From assembly GCA_947176425.1 (NCBI GenBank), contig CAMWQV010000043.1, forward strand, positions 1 through 9,370: a stretch of DNA of 9,370 bases, read 5' to 3'. The stretch comes from an uncultured Clostridia bacterium (GTDB lineage Bacteria; Bacillota; Clostridia; Oscillospirales; Oscillospiraceae). The notes under the pieces were generated by a model. The model did not search any database, was not told the origin of the DNA, and saw only the letters and a program-made list of their open reading frames with translations. The first letter of the stretch is position 1, and every line of letters starts with the position of its first letter. This document shows positions 1 through 7,003 of the stretch, in pieces. Both the position numbers and the translations under genes were made by a program.

Positions 1-789
1 ACCTCCGGCGCGGTCCGGAAGCAGAGAGCCGTCAAAACTGTAATAGCTGCGTCCTGCCTTTGCCGTATAATCGGCGGCCTGCTGGTCGGTAAACATAAAG
101 CTGTCAAAGGCGGGCATTTTACTGCTGCGGGGCGTCGCGTCGAAATGATACCAGCCGTCCCCGCAGTTGACCAGATTCCAATAGTGGCTGGTGGGGCCGC
201 CCTGCCGCGTGACTGTCAGATTGTCGATCCCGGCCTCGGTCAGCAGAGCGCGGGCAACGGCGTAATAGGTGAAGCAGTCGCCCTCTTTGTCATGAATGCC
301 GGTATACGCGCCCTGCTGCCAGTCGGACTTGTCCGAAGTTCCGGTATAACGCACATGGCCGCGGGTATACGTATAAATCGCTTTTGCCTGTTCCAGCTTG
401 GTCATATTATCGGTTATGATATTGCCCAGCACATCAGAGACCAGCTGGTTAAGGGCTTCTTCAGAATACTGATCGGTGGAGACTCTTGCGGCAACTGTCG
501 CAGGCGCGGGTGCGCCTTCCGAATTTTCTTCCGGAATTTCTGGGACTTCCGGAACTTCCGGAACTTCAGGGAAACCGCCGTCACCCTCTGTTAACATATT
601 GTCCGGTCCCTCTGATTCCTCTGATTCATCCGGTTCGTCCGGTACTTCCGGGATTGAGACATTGGTATTTTCCTGGTCTTCCACCGGGCTATCCGGTTCT
701 TCTTCCTGACTGTCAGGGCCTTTGCAGGCGGTCATGGTCAGAAGCAGAAGCAGGGACAGGCAGACGGAAGCCCATCGGATCTTGCGCAT
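1..789 (-). CDS. Transglutaminase-like secreted lipoprotein, C-terminus cut by window edge
   Basis: The frame is open from an ATG at 789 to the left edge (263 codons, no stop), so the C-terminus is missing. The start follows a ribosome binding site (AGGAGG, 797-802). Residues 1-22 form a lipoprotein signal: basic RKIR, a Leu-rich core, then TMTAC with Cys22 as the likely lipidated residue. Residues 23 to about 100 are a low-complexity Pro/Asp/Glu/Ser spacer, including PEVPEVPEVPEIPEE (74-88), probably a stalk holding the domain off the membrane. From about residue 105 comes a transglutaminase-core domain with the expected triad: Cys172 (GDCFTYYA), His202 (SHYWNLV) and Asp217 (WYHFDATP). In bacteria this fold is often a protease or peptide-processing domain rather than a crosslinker, so the reaction is unknown. 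The intact triad suggests an active enzyme on the outer face of the membrane. Domain call is firm; substrate is not. Confidence 0.85.
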   Translation of the reverse strand, partial: MRKIRWASVCLSLLLLLTMTACKGPDSQEEEPDSPVEDQENTNVSIPEVPDEPDESEESEGPDNMLTEGDGGFPEVPEVPEVPEIPEENSEGAPAPATVAARVSTDQYSEEALNQLVSDVLGNIITDNMTKLEQAKAIYTYTRGHVRYTGTSDKSDWQQGAYTGIHDKEGDCFTYYAVARALLTEAGIDNLTVTRQGGPTSHYWNLVNCGDGWYHFDATPRSSKMPAFDSFMFTDQQAADYTAKAGRSYYSFDGSLLPDRAGG

Positions 790-817
790 TGTAGGATTCC
801 TCCTCATATTTTTTTCG

Positions 818-831
818 ATGTAAAATTACAT
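818..831. promoter_or_regulatory. Operator-like palindrome in the lipoprotein gene leader
   Basis: ATGTAAAATTACAT is a perfect 6-base inverted repeat (ATGTAA/TTACAT) around a two-base centre. It lies about 10-22 bases downstream of the predicted transcription start and upstream of the ribosome binding site, where a repressor could block transcription. It is AT-rich and lies in AT-rich DNA, so chance is possible. It does not resemble the TGAAATCGATTTCA sites in the right block. Confidence 0.25.
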
Positions 832-846
832 AAAAAAAGCATCTGT

Positions 847-877
847 ACTATATTCAAATACATGAACATTCTGTAAA
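847..877 (-). promoter_or_regulatory. Candidate promoter of the transglutaminase lipoprotein gene
   Basis: On the minus strand, TATAGT (852-847) is a good -10 box. The best -35 is TTTACA (877-872) with a 19-base spacer, or TTACAG (876-871) with 18. The predicted start is near 840, giving a leader of about 50 bases. The racemase gene ends at 885, so this promoter would make the lipoprotein an independent unit. The long spacer keeps confidence modest. Confidence 0.4.
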
Positions 878-884
878 TGATCCG

Positions 885-1577
885 TCAGATCGCCTCTCCG
901 CCAGCTAAACGGACGGCTTCCAAAGCTAACTCCAGAGTTGGGTCAGTAAAACCAGGCCCGCCAACATCCGGCAGCAGGGGCAGCTCTGTACAGCCCAGAA
1001 TCAATGTTTCCGCACCCTGCCGCAGCATTTCGTCCATGACCTTCCGAAAACCGGATCGATCAATGAAGAGGCTCCCGGATTTAATCCGATAGATTGCGTC
1101 CATGATCACCTGCTGTCCGGACTCGCCGGGGGTGAGCAGACAGATATCCGTACCGGCAAAAATTCTTTGGTAGATTCCGGCCTGCACGGTCCCGCTGGTC
1201 GCCAGCAGCCCTGCCTGTCTGATTTTCCGGCTTTGCAGGGCCTGTGCCGTGATACGGATCATGTGGAGAATCGGGATATCCACTGCGGCCTGTACCGCGT
1301 CATAGAAGCAGTGGGAGGTGTTGCAGGGGATCGCCAGCAGGTCTGCGCCGCTGTGCTGTAATTTTTGTGCGGCGGCGGTCAGTTTCGGCACAGGGCTTTC
1401 TCCGCCGGACAGCAGCGCGGCGGTTCGGTCCGGGATGCTGGGGTCATTGTCAATCAGGACCCGCAGATGCTCTTGGTCACAGTCCGCCTTGGTATGCGCG
1501 ACGATCTTTCGGAACAAATCGACGGTAGCGAGAGGCCCCATACCGCCGATGATCCCGATTACTTTTTTCTCTGCCAT
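885..1577 (-). CDS. Aspartate/glutamate racemase family protein
   Basis: This 230-residue protein has the length and motifs of cofactor-independent Asp/Glu/hydantoin racemases. The N-terminus GIIGGMGPLATVD (8-20) is the family signature. The two catalytic cysteines are present: Cys85 in PCNTSH and Cys196 in LGCTELPLL. In this family they act as the paired acid/base that removes and returns the alpha proton. GGMGP is most like aspartate racemases, which supply D-Asp for peptidoglycan or amino-acid metabolism, but broad-specificity members look alike. The protein is cytosolic, with no signal peptide. The ATG at 1577 is preceded by GGAGGGGGTG (1591-1582) at normal spacing. The gene lies between the M3 peptidase and the lipoprotein, same strand, with wide gaps, so no operon is evident. 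Family is certain; the substrate is inferred. Confidence 0.9.
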   Translation of the reverse strand: MAEKKVIGIIGGMGPLATVDLFRKIVAHTKADCDQEHLRVLIDNDPSIPDRTAALLSGGESPVPKLTAAAQKLQHSGADLLAIPCNTSHCFYDAVQAAVDIPILHMIRITAQALQSRKIRQAGLLATSGTVQAGIYQRIFAGTDICLLTPGESGQQVIMDAIYRIKSGSLFIDRSGFRKVMDEMLRQGAETLILGCTELPLLPDVGGPGFTDPTLELALEAVRLAGGEAI

Positions 1578-1834
1578 TTTTCACCCCCTCCCCAGCCGCG
1601 GCCGGGGCCGTATACAGGCGTATTTTTATGTTGGAAAATTTCTCAGCAGGGGATTTTCTTACATTTTGTCTTTTCCTGCAAGTATATGCCGATTGACACG
1701 GATATAAGGTACCACAAAAGCCGACTGGTTTCAATACCTTTGCCTATAATTTTTTTATGCAGGATAAGATAATAAATAGTACAATTTCACTTAAAAATAT
1801 CCGGTAAGCAAACGATTTCAGCCGGCAGAGGCTG
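1578..1834. other. Gene-free stretch between the racemase and M3 peptidase genes
   Basis: These 257 bases hold no convincing gene. The half next to the peptidase is AT-rich (about 1735-1800). Minus-strand TTGAAA (1734-1729) with TACCTT (1711-1706) at 17 bases is a weak candidate racemase promoter; TATATC (1706-1701) is a better -10 but poorly spaced. Just past the peptidase stop, CAGCC/GGCTG can form a short hairpin, but no T-run follows, so I do not call a terminator. Confidence 0.5.
1590..1607 (-). promoter_or_regulatory. GC-rich hairpin overlapping the racemase ribosome binding site
   Basis: Read on the minus strand, CCCCGGCCGCGGCTGGGG folds into a stem of four C-G pairs, one G-U and two further G-C pairs around a tight loop. 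Its 3' arm (1593-1590) includes the first bases of the purine-rich ribosome binding site (1591-1582). The stem could hinder ribosome loading. Function is inferred from position only. Confidence 0.3.
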
Positions 1835-3514
1835 TCACAGGCCGAGCCAGGCCGAAACAGCCGCGCCGGTTTCTTTCAGACAGCCGGGGGCGTAGGGCAG
1901 TTTCAGACCGGCCCCGTTTACCAGCTGTTCAAAGGTCATGGTACCGCCCGCGTCCGCAAAACGGAGATATTTTTTCCATGTTCCCGCCTGATCTTGCAGG
2001 GAGGACAGCCAGAATTGAAACGCGACCGTCTGGGCCATACAGTAGTCGATATAGTAGAGCGGATAGAGATAGATATGGAGCTGCCGCTGCCAGCCCGCGC
2101 CGCGGCTGTAAAACGGCAGGCTGTCGTGGTTGATCCACGGGCGGTATTTTTGCTCCAGCTCCAGCCAGGTTTCGTTGCGCTGGAGGGGCGTCATATCCGG
2201 ATTTTCATAGACACGGTGCTGGTACTCGTCCACCATGCAGCCGTAAGGGAGAAACGTGAAGGAGGTCTCGCAGTGTTCAATCTCATATATCCGCGTCAGG
2301 GGGCCGAAGAATTTTTCATGCCACGGCGCGGTGAGAAATTCCATGGACATGGAGTGAACTTCACAGGCTTCCATCGTGGGGCTGATTTGGGCGGACAGGT
2401 AATTTTTGCGGGCGGCGCGGTAGCCTGCGAAGGCGTGGCCCGCCTCATGTGTCAGCGTGTCCACATCGTCGCTGGTCCCGCTGAAATTGGCGAAAATAAA
2501 CGGCGCCTGATAGAGCGCGAAATCAGAGCAGTACCCGCCGGGGGCCTTGCCTTCCCTGCTGAGTACGTCAAGAAGCTCGTTGTCATAGAGAAAATCCACA
2601 AACTCCGCCGTCTCCGGACTGAGGGCATGATACATTTCCCGTCCGGCAGAAAGAATGTCGTCCGCCGTTCCCTGGGGGACCGAGTTTCCGTCGGGGAAGC
2701 GGAGCAGATCATCATATAATGTCAGTCTGTCCAGTCCGAGCCGTTTCTGCTGGGCCTGCTTAACTTTGGCGGCAAGCGGCGTAATCTCCCGGGCGATCTG
2801 CTCCCGGAACGCGGCGACTTCCTTCGGACCGTAGCAGTTGCGGTTCATCCGGTCGTATCCCAGCGGCAGATAGTTCTCATAGCCCATCGCCCTGCCCTGC
2901 GCGGTGCGGCACCGGACCAGCCGCTCAAAGAGACTGTCCAATTCTTCCTGATGACTGTCAAACCAGCGGCCCTCCGCCTCATACGCGGCTCTGCGGATTG
3001 TCCGGTCCGTACTCTCTTTGAAGGGCAGCAGTTTGGGCAGCGGCAGCAGTTCGCCCTGCCACTCCGCCAGCGCCGAGGCGTACAGGTTCTGATACTCGCT
3101 TTGCAGGCGGTTTTCTTCCTGCATCAGCTCCATAATGGCGGGGCTGACGGTACGGACACGGATTTCCATATTGGTAAAGAACAGCTTCCCAAAACGCGCC
3201 TCCAGTTCCGTCCGGAAGGGAGAATGCAGGAGAGCCAGATGAATTTTTTGGCTCATTTCCTGAAGGGCGGGGCTGATCTCGTCCAGATAGTCGTTTTCCT
3301 TGTCATAAAACTCATCTTTCGTATTAATCGTATGGCGTGCGTAGGCCAGGGAACAGGCGGTATCCGTCTCTTTATTCCGGGCTTCAAACTGCAAATAGGC
3401 GTCGATCTGCTCCTGCGGGGACTGCGCCGTCTCGATTCTGCGCAGAATCGAGGCAGTCTGCTCTTTCAGGGCGTCCAGGTCGGGCCGTACATAGGGCATT
3501 TTGCTGAATTTCAT
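1835..3514 (-). CDS. M3 family zinc oligoendopeptidase (PepF-related)
   Basis: This 559-residue cytosolic metallopeptidase is expected to cut short peptides inside the cell, recycling peptides from uptake or protein turnover. The zinc site is complete: HEAGH at 356-360 (two His ligands and the catalytic Glu357), followed 28 residues after the first His by Glu384 in EACEVHSMSME, the third ligand. The N-terminal half is a charged helical region, as expected for the M3 channel lid. The start MKFSKMPYVRPD and EVHSMSMEFL resemble the clostridial M3 group related to, but distinct from, classical PepF. Length is normal for that group, with no frameshift seen. The ATG at 3514 has AAAGGAGGT upstream at good spacing. 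It is the first gene of the left block, with its own promoter divergent from the AT-rich patch. Family is certain; peptide preference cannot be read. Confidence 0.93.
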   Translation of the reverse strand: MKFSKMPYVRPDLDALKEQTASILRRIETAQSPQEQIDAYLQFEARNKETDTACSLAYARHTINTKDEFYDKENDYLDEISPALQEMSQKIHLALLHSPFRTELEARFGKLFFTNMEIRVRTVSPAIMELMQEENRLQSEYQNLYASALAEWQGELLPLPKLLPFKESTDRTIRRAAYEAEGRWFDSHQEELDSLFERLVRCRTAQGRAMGYENYLPLGYDRMNRNCYGPKEVAAFREQIAREITPLAAKVKQAQQKRLGLDRLTLYDDLLRFPDGNSVPQGTADDILSAGREMYHALSPETAEFVDFLYDNELLDVLSREGKAPGGYCSDFALYQAPFIFANFSGTSDDVDTLTHEAGHAFAGYRAARKNYLSAQISPTMEACEVHSMSMEFLTAPWHEKFFGPLTRIYEIEHCETSFTFLPYGCMVDEYQHRVYENPDMTPLQRNETWLELEQKYRPWINHDSLPFYSRGAGWQRQLHIYLYPLYYIDYCMAQTVAFQFWLSSLQDQAGTWKKYLRFADAGGTMTFEQLVNGAGLKLPYAPGCLKETGAAVSAWLGL

Positions 3515-3553
3515 GTGGGGACCTCCTTTATGTTTCTGTATATTTGCAAAAAG

Positions 3554-3582
3554 ATACTATATGATTTGGAATCCATTGTCAA
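3554..3582 (-). promoter_or_regulatory. Promoter of the M3 peptidase gene
   Basis: On the minus strand TTGACA (3582-3577) is a perfect -35 box, followed after exactly 17 bases by TAGTAT (3559-3554). TATAGT overlaps it at 15 bases. The predicted start is near 3547, leaving a short leader that includes the ribosome binding site. The -35 is only three bases from that of the opposite promoter. Confidence 0.7.
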
Positions 3583-3585
3583 GCA

Positions 3586-3614
3586 TTGACTGGTTTTCTG
3601 TCAGATGATATAAT
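3586..3614 (+). promoter_or_regulatory. Promoter reading into the small frame and flavoprotein gene
   Basis: TTGACT (3586-3591), a 17-base spacer and a perfect TATAAT (3609-3614) preceded by TGA form a strong sigma-A-type promoter with start near 3621. A second TGA-TATAAT lies at 3643-3648 but has no good -35. The -35 regions of this and the leftward promoter together form the inverted repeat GTCAA-gca-TTGAC. Confidence 0.72.
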
Positions 3615-3666
3615 AAAGCAATTTATGCTGAATCAGCTGTGATATAATGAGCAGCAGATCGAATTT

Positions 3667-3885
3667 ATGGAGGCAGATATTTTGTATATCAGCCAAGAGC
3701 AGCCAGCAGATTATGTTCCGGCAAGTCAATATGGGGTGAAAGCGCCGTTTGAAGTTGAAGACGAAAATTTTATGATAGTATGCTTCAGCGGGAGCAAAGC
3801 GAATCTAAACGGAATGATTGAATATGATAAGGCATTTATCAGCACAAAAGGGGAGAAACCGTCAAATCGGAACTTGGAAAGGTAG
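3667..3885 (+). CDS. Small 72-residue protein of unknown function, possibly a remnant
   Basis: I do not recognise this protein. It begins MEADILYISQEQ, carries a hydrophobic stretch (FMIVCFSG) near its middle and ends basic and polar. There is no signal peptide, metal motif or DNA-binding motif. No ribosome binding site precedes the ATG at 3667, and the frame is open upstream only to a stop at 3640-3642, so translation start is doubtful. It sits under the strong promoter at 3586-3614, and its stop (TAG, 3883-3885) overlaps the start region of the next gene, seven bases before that ATG, which looks like an operon arrangement. Base composition is AT-rich like the flavoprotein gene. It may be a real small gene, a leader frame, or the tail of a decayed gene whose front has been lost. 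Confidence 0.35.
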   Translation: MEADILYISQEQPADYVPASQYGVKAPFEVEDENFMIVCFSGSKANLNGMIEYDKAFISTKGEKPSNRNLER

Positions 3886-3892
3886 GGGATAT

Positions 3893-4438
3893 ATGAACAT
3901 TTTGGTTATTAATTGCAGCCCCGTAAAAAATGGCGCGACTGCTGAAATCGTCAAACTGGTAAGCCAGTATGTAAATGATGGAAACAATGTTAAAACTCTG
4001 TGCATAGATGATTATGAGGTGAAATATTGCAAAGGGTGTCGAAGATGCCACAAAACAGCAGAATGTTTTCAAGAAGATGATGTGAAAAAAATTATGGAGC
4101 AATATGAATGGGCAGATAGAATCGTTTCCGTTTCACCATCATATTGGGCGGATATTCCCGGACAATTCAAGGTATTTATAGATAGATGTACGCCTTGGTG
4201 TAACACACACGAACCACATGCAGCTGTTTCAAGTGGGAAGAGAGGATACACGATTGCTTTAAGAACTGGCCCCAGTATGCCAGAATGTGAAAAGATAATT
4301 GGGAGTATAGAACATTTTTACGGACATTTGGAAATAGAAGCGAGCGGCCATTTGGGATTGTGTTCTATAGAATACAAAGAAGCGGTTGCTGGCCGAATTG
4401 ATGAAATACAGGCATTTTGTGATTTGATTACTAATTGA
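3893..4438 (+). CDS. Flavodoxin-fold NAD(P)H-dependent FMN oxidoreductase
   Basis: This 181-residue protein has the FMN-reductase/iron-sulfur-flavoprotein-like fold. MNILVINCSPVKNGATAEIV gives the first strand and phosphate-binding loop. C46-x2-C49-x2-C52-x5-C58, followed by EDDVKKI, is the Cys cluster common in this family in anaerobes. SPSYWADIPGQFKVFIDR (81-98) is the loop next to the flavin ring. It probably moves electrons from NAD(P)H to a quinone, metal, nitro or disulfide-type acceptor in the cytosol; the acceptor is unknown. Four close cysteines could bind an Fe-S cluster, though many relatives keep them without a proven one. I chose the ATG at 3893 because the fold starts there and a purine-rich AAAGGTAGGGG precedes it; an in-frame ATG at 3818 would add about 25 residues that do not fit the family. 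GC is visibly lower than in prfC, suggesting recent acquisition. Confidence 0.85.
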   Translation: MNILVINCSPVKNGATAEIVKLVSQYVNDGNNVKTLCIDDYEVKYCKGCRRCHKTAECFQEDDVKKIMEQYEWADRIVSVSPSYWADIPGQFKVFIDRCTPWCNTHEPHAAVSSGKRGYTIALRTGPSMPECEKIIGSIEHFYGHLEIEASGHLGLCSIEYKEAVAGRIDEIQAFCDLITN

Positions 4439-4454
4439 AAAACCGTGTGCCCCC

Positions 4455-4483
4455 TTGCAAAACCGGAAAAATTGTGGTAAAGT
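4455..4483 (+). promoter_or_regulatory. Candidate promoter of prfC
   Basis: TTGCAA (4455-4460), a 17-base spacer and TAAAGT (4478-4483) match four of six bases at each box. The start would be near 4490, giving a leader of about 33 bases. No clear terminator is visible after the flavoprotein gene at 4438, so readthrough into prfC is also possible. Confidence 0.45.
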
Positions 4484-4522
4484 GACACCCAATATATATT
4501 TTTTACTAAGGAGGCACAGTTT

Positions 4523-6112
4523 ATGTCTGCCCTGCAAGAAGAAATTACCCGGCGCAGGACGTTCGCGATCATCTCCCATCCTGACGCCGGAAAAACGACA
4601 TTGACCGAAAAATTTCTGCTCTATGGCGGAGCGATTGCGCAGGCCGGCGAGGTCAAGGGCAAACGCGCCCGCGCCGCCACTTCCGACTGGATGGAGATTG
4701 AGCGGCAGAGGGGGATTTCTGTCACATCCTCTGTGATGCAGTTCCAGCACGGCGGGTTCTGCGTCAATATCCTGGATACGCCGGGCCACCAGGATTTTTC
4801 GGAGGACACCTATCGGACGTTAATGGCTGCGGATTCCGCCGTCATGGTCATCGACGGTGCGAAGGGCGTAGAGCCGCAGACCAGAAAACTGTTCCGCGTC
4901 TGCGCCATGCGGCATATCCCGATTTTTACGTTTATCAATAAGATGGACCGGGAGACAAAAGATCCCCTCTCCCTGTGCGAAGAAGTGGAGCGGGAGCTGG
5001 GGATTGACACCTATGCCGTCAACTGGCCCATCGGCTGCGGGAAGGAGTTTCAGGGCGTCTATGACCGGGAAAAGGAGCGGATTCTCTTTTTTTCCGGCGC
5101 GGGTCACGGAAAAAAAGCGGAGTCTGTGGAAGTGCGGCTGGACGACCCCGCTGTCGGGGAAGCTATAGGCGAAAACCGCTGGCAGGCACTGCGGGATGAC
5201 GTTGAACTGCTGGGCGCGGGCCGGGATTTTGACTTGCAGGCCGTGCGGGCCGGGACGCTCAGCCCGGTCTTTTTCGGTTCCGCTTTGACGAATTTCGGCG
5301 TTGAACCGTTTCTGGAGGAATTTCTCCGCATGACTACTCCTCCGCTGAACCGGATGTCTGACAGCGGGGAGATTGACGCGTTTTCCCCTGATTTTTCCGC
5401 TTTTGTGTTCAAAATTCAGGCGAATATGAATAAAGCGCACCGGGACCGGATCGCTTTCATGCGGGTCTGTTCCGGCAGGTTCCAGCGGGAGGCGGAGGTT
5501 CTCCATATGCAGAGCGGGAAGAAAATGCGCCTCAGCCAGCCCCAGCAGATGCTCGCCGCGGAACGGGAGATTATTGAGGAAGCGTATGCCGGAGATATTA
5601 TCGGCGTGTTCGATCCGGGGATGTTCTCCATCGGCGATACGGTGACGGTTCCGGGGAAAAAATTCAAATTCCTGGGTATCCCAACATTTGAACCGGAACA
5701 TTTTATGCGGGTCAGCCACATGGATACCATGAAACGCAAGCAGTTTATCAAGGGGACTGAACAGATTGCCCAGGAAGGCGCAATTCAGATTTTCAAAATC
5801 CCCTATGCCGGTATGGAAGAGGTTGTTGTGGGCGTTGTGGGTACGCTGCAATTCGATGTGTTCCAGTACCGTATGCGCAGTGAGTACGGCGTGGAGCTGC
5901 GGATGAACGGCCTGCCCTACGACCACCTGCGGCTGATTGCGTCCAGTCCCGTGGAGCCGAAGGACCTGACCTTGTGTGCGGACGCGGCGCTGCTGGAGGA
6001 CTTCCGGGACCATCATCTGATCGCGTATGCGGGCGAGTGGCCGGTAGGCTACCTGCTCAAGCACAATCCCGGACTCGAATTGGCTGAATCCATGACCGTT
6101 GCGGAATCATAA
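4523..6112 (+). CDS. prfC: Peptide chain release factor 3 (RF3)
   Basis: This full-length 529-residue translational GTPase recycles RF1/RF2 from the ribosome after peptide release. All nucleotide-binding motifs are present: P-loop SHPDAGKT (18-25), the switch I region RGISVTSS (63-70), DTPGH (85-89) and NKMD (139-142). LYGGAIAQAGEVKGKRARAA after the P-loop is typical of RF3 and separates it from EF-G and TetM-type proteins. Later parts match the beta-barrel and RF3 C-terminal domains (for example VGVVGTLQFDVFQYRM). Length is normal. The ATG at 4523 follows AAGGAGG (4508-4514) at good spacing. Composition is GC-rich, in sharp contrast to the flavoprotein gene 85 bases upstream. It appears monocistronic, with its own promoter and a hairpin terminator. 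Identity is firm. Confidence 0.97.
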   Translation: MSALQEEITRRRTFAIISHPDAGKTTLTEKFLLYGGAIAQAGEVKGKRARAATSDWMEIERQRGISVTSSVMQFQHGGFCVNILDTPGHQDFSEDTYRTLMAADSAVMVIDGAKGVEPQTRKLFRVCAMRHIPIFTFINKMDRETKDPLSLCEEVERELGIDTYAVNWPIGCGKEFQGVYDREKERILFFSGAGHGKKAESVEVRLDDPAVGEAIGENRWQALRDDVELLGAGRDFDLQAVRAGTLSPVFFGSALTNFGVEPFLEEFLRMTTPPLNRMSDSGEIDAFSPDFSAFVFKIQANMNKAHRDRIAFMRVCSGRFQREAEVLHMQSGKKMRLSQPQQMLAAEREIIEEAYAGDIIGVFDPGMFSIGDTVTVPGKKFKFLGIPTFEPEHFMRVSHMDTMKRKQFIKGTEQIAQEGAIQIFKIPYAGMEEVVVGVVGTLQFDVFQYRMRSEYGVELRMNGLPYDHLRLIASSPVEPKDLTLCADAALLEDFRDHHLIAYAGEWPVGYLLKHNPGLELAESMTVAES

Positions 6113-6117
6113 AAAAT

Positions 6118-6145
6118 CCCTCGCGGAAATCTGTAACCGCGAGGG
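6118..6145. terminator. Two-way intrinsic terminator between prfC and the HAD gene
   Basis: CCCTCGCGG (6118-6126) pairs perfectly with CCGCGAGGG (6137-6145) around a 10-base loop. On the minus strand the stem is followed by ATTTTTTATG, a good U-tract, so it should end HAD-gene transcripts efficiently. On the plus strand the following tract (GTTCTATTATCTTT) is weaker but U-rich enough to serve prfC. The convergent genes share the 45-base gap. Confidence 0.85.
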
Positions 6146-6157
6146 GTTCTATTATCT

Positions 6158-6979
6158 TTACAGCAGATTATGGGCGGCAAAAGCTTTATACAATCCGTCC
6201 TCCAGCAGCGGCGGACAGACCTCATCAGCGGCCTTCTGCAAATTTTCGCTGCCGTTGCCCATGCAGATGCCCAGAGCCGCCGTCTCCAGCATTTCCAGAT
6301 CGTTCATGCTGTCGCCGAACGCGATGGTATCGGACAGCGGTACTTGCAGATATTCGCACAGCCGCTGAATCGCAAGCCCTTTATTGAACTGTCTGTTGAT
6401 CAGTTCTCCGTTCACGATGCCGTACTGGTCCGCGCCCTGCATACAGAACTGAAAATCTGTTTCCAAGGCTTCCATCGGTTGTTTCAGCCGCTGGGCGTCG
6501 GGGCTCATGAATATGATCTTATAAATGGCTTCTCCCTGATATTCCGACATGGGACGGATACCCAGACTGTTTTCCAGCTGTTCCCGCCAGCGCAGCAGCT
6601 CACTGTTATTGCCGCCGCTCTCTTTCAGGAAATTTTTGAATCCTTCATCTGTATAGGAGTTGATTTTGCATTCTACAGTGCGGTATATTCCGTTTTCCTG
6701 AAGGATTTCCATAGCTTTTTCCTGCTGCCGCGCTGTCATCGGGCAGTCATACACTACGGTATCTTCATATTTGATATATCCTCCGGCGCTGGCGGCCAGT
6801 CCGTCAAAACTGTATTGCAGCAGCGGGGAGAGCATACCATAATTCCGTCCGGAGCAGAGAAAGACTTTATGCCCGTTTTTCTGCGCCTTGCGGACAGCGT
6901 CTAAAGCGGACGCGGGCGGTACGTTGGTTCCCGGTTCCACCAGAGTTCCGTCAATATCCAGAAAAATCAGCTTGCGCAT
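6158..6979 (-). CDS. Cof-type HAD-IIB family phosphatase
   Basis: This is a 273-residue cytosolic phosphatase-like protein. From the ATG at 6979, motif I is FLDIDGT with nucleophile Asp8 and acid/base Asp10; motif II is CSGR (Ser43); the motif III lysine is Lys200 in FNKGLAI; motif IV is GDSMND (222-227). Residues between motifs II and III form the C2-type cap, which sets substrate choice in the Cof group. Known members act on sugar phosphates, flavin precursors or pyridoxal phosphate. A TTG two codons upstream (6985) is only one base from the ribosome binding site GGGAGG (6992-6987), while the ATG is seven bases away, so I prefer the ATG. It diverges from the LacI-family gene, and an operator-like site lies just after its predicted promoter, which suggests a sugar phosphate substrate tied to the PTS gene. 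That link is inferred. Confidence 0.9.
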   Translation of the reverse strand: MRKLIFLDIDGTLVEPGTNVPPASALDAVRKAQKNGHKVFLCSGRNYGMLSPLLQYSFDGLAASAGGYIKYEDTVVYDCPMTARQQEKAMEILQENGIYRTVECKINSYTDEGFKNFLKESGGNNSELLRWREQLENSLGIRPMSEYQGEAIYKIIFMSPDAQRLKQPMEALETDFQFCMQGADQYGIVNGELINRQFNKGLAIQRLCEYLQVPLSDTIAFGDSMNDLEMLETAALGICMGNGSENLQKAADEVCPPLLEDGLYKAFAAHNLL

Positions 6980-7003
6980 GTCCAAACCTCCCGTATCATT
7001 TGA

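Noticed and set aside
538..570. Tandem repeats that might look like a CRISPR or iteron array
   Set aside because: The units are in frame within the lipoprotein gene and encode the Pro-Glu stalk; there are no spacers.
1693..1750. Plus-strand TTGACA (1693-1698) and TATAAT (1745-1750) between the racemase and peptidase genes
   Set aside because: The boxes are 46 bases apart, neither has a good partner, and no plus-strand gene follows.
1994..2719. 241-codon plus-strand frame inside the M3 peptidase gene
   Set aside because: It lies antisense to the conserved peptidase, including its zinc site, and has no recognisable domain or ribosome binding site.
3818..3892. Upstream ATG extension of the flavoprotein
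   Set aside because: The extra 25 residues are basic and unlike the family, whose first strand begins exactly at the ATG at 3893; the added part overlaps the 72-residue frame.
4820..6064. Long open frame (414 codons) on the minus strand inside prfC
   Set aside because: It is antisense to an unmistakable full-length release factor 3. Its protein is rich in His, Arg, Gln and Pro with no domain, as expected of a shadow in GC-rich DNA.
6980..6985. TTG start for the HAD protein, two codons upstream
   Set aside because: It is only one base from the ribosome binding site GGGAGG, whereas the ATG at 6979 has a normal seven-base spacing.
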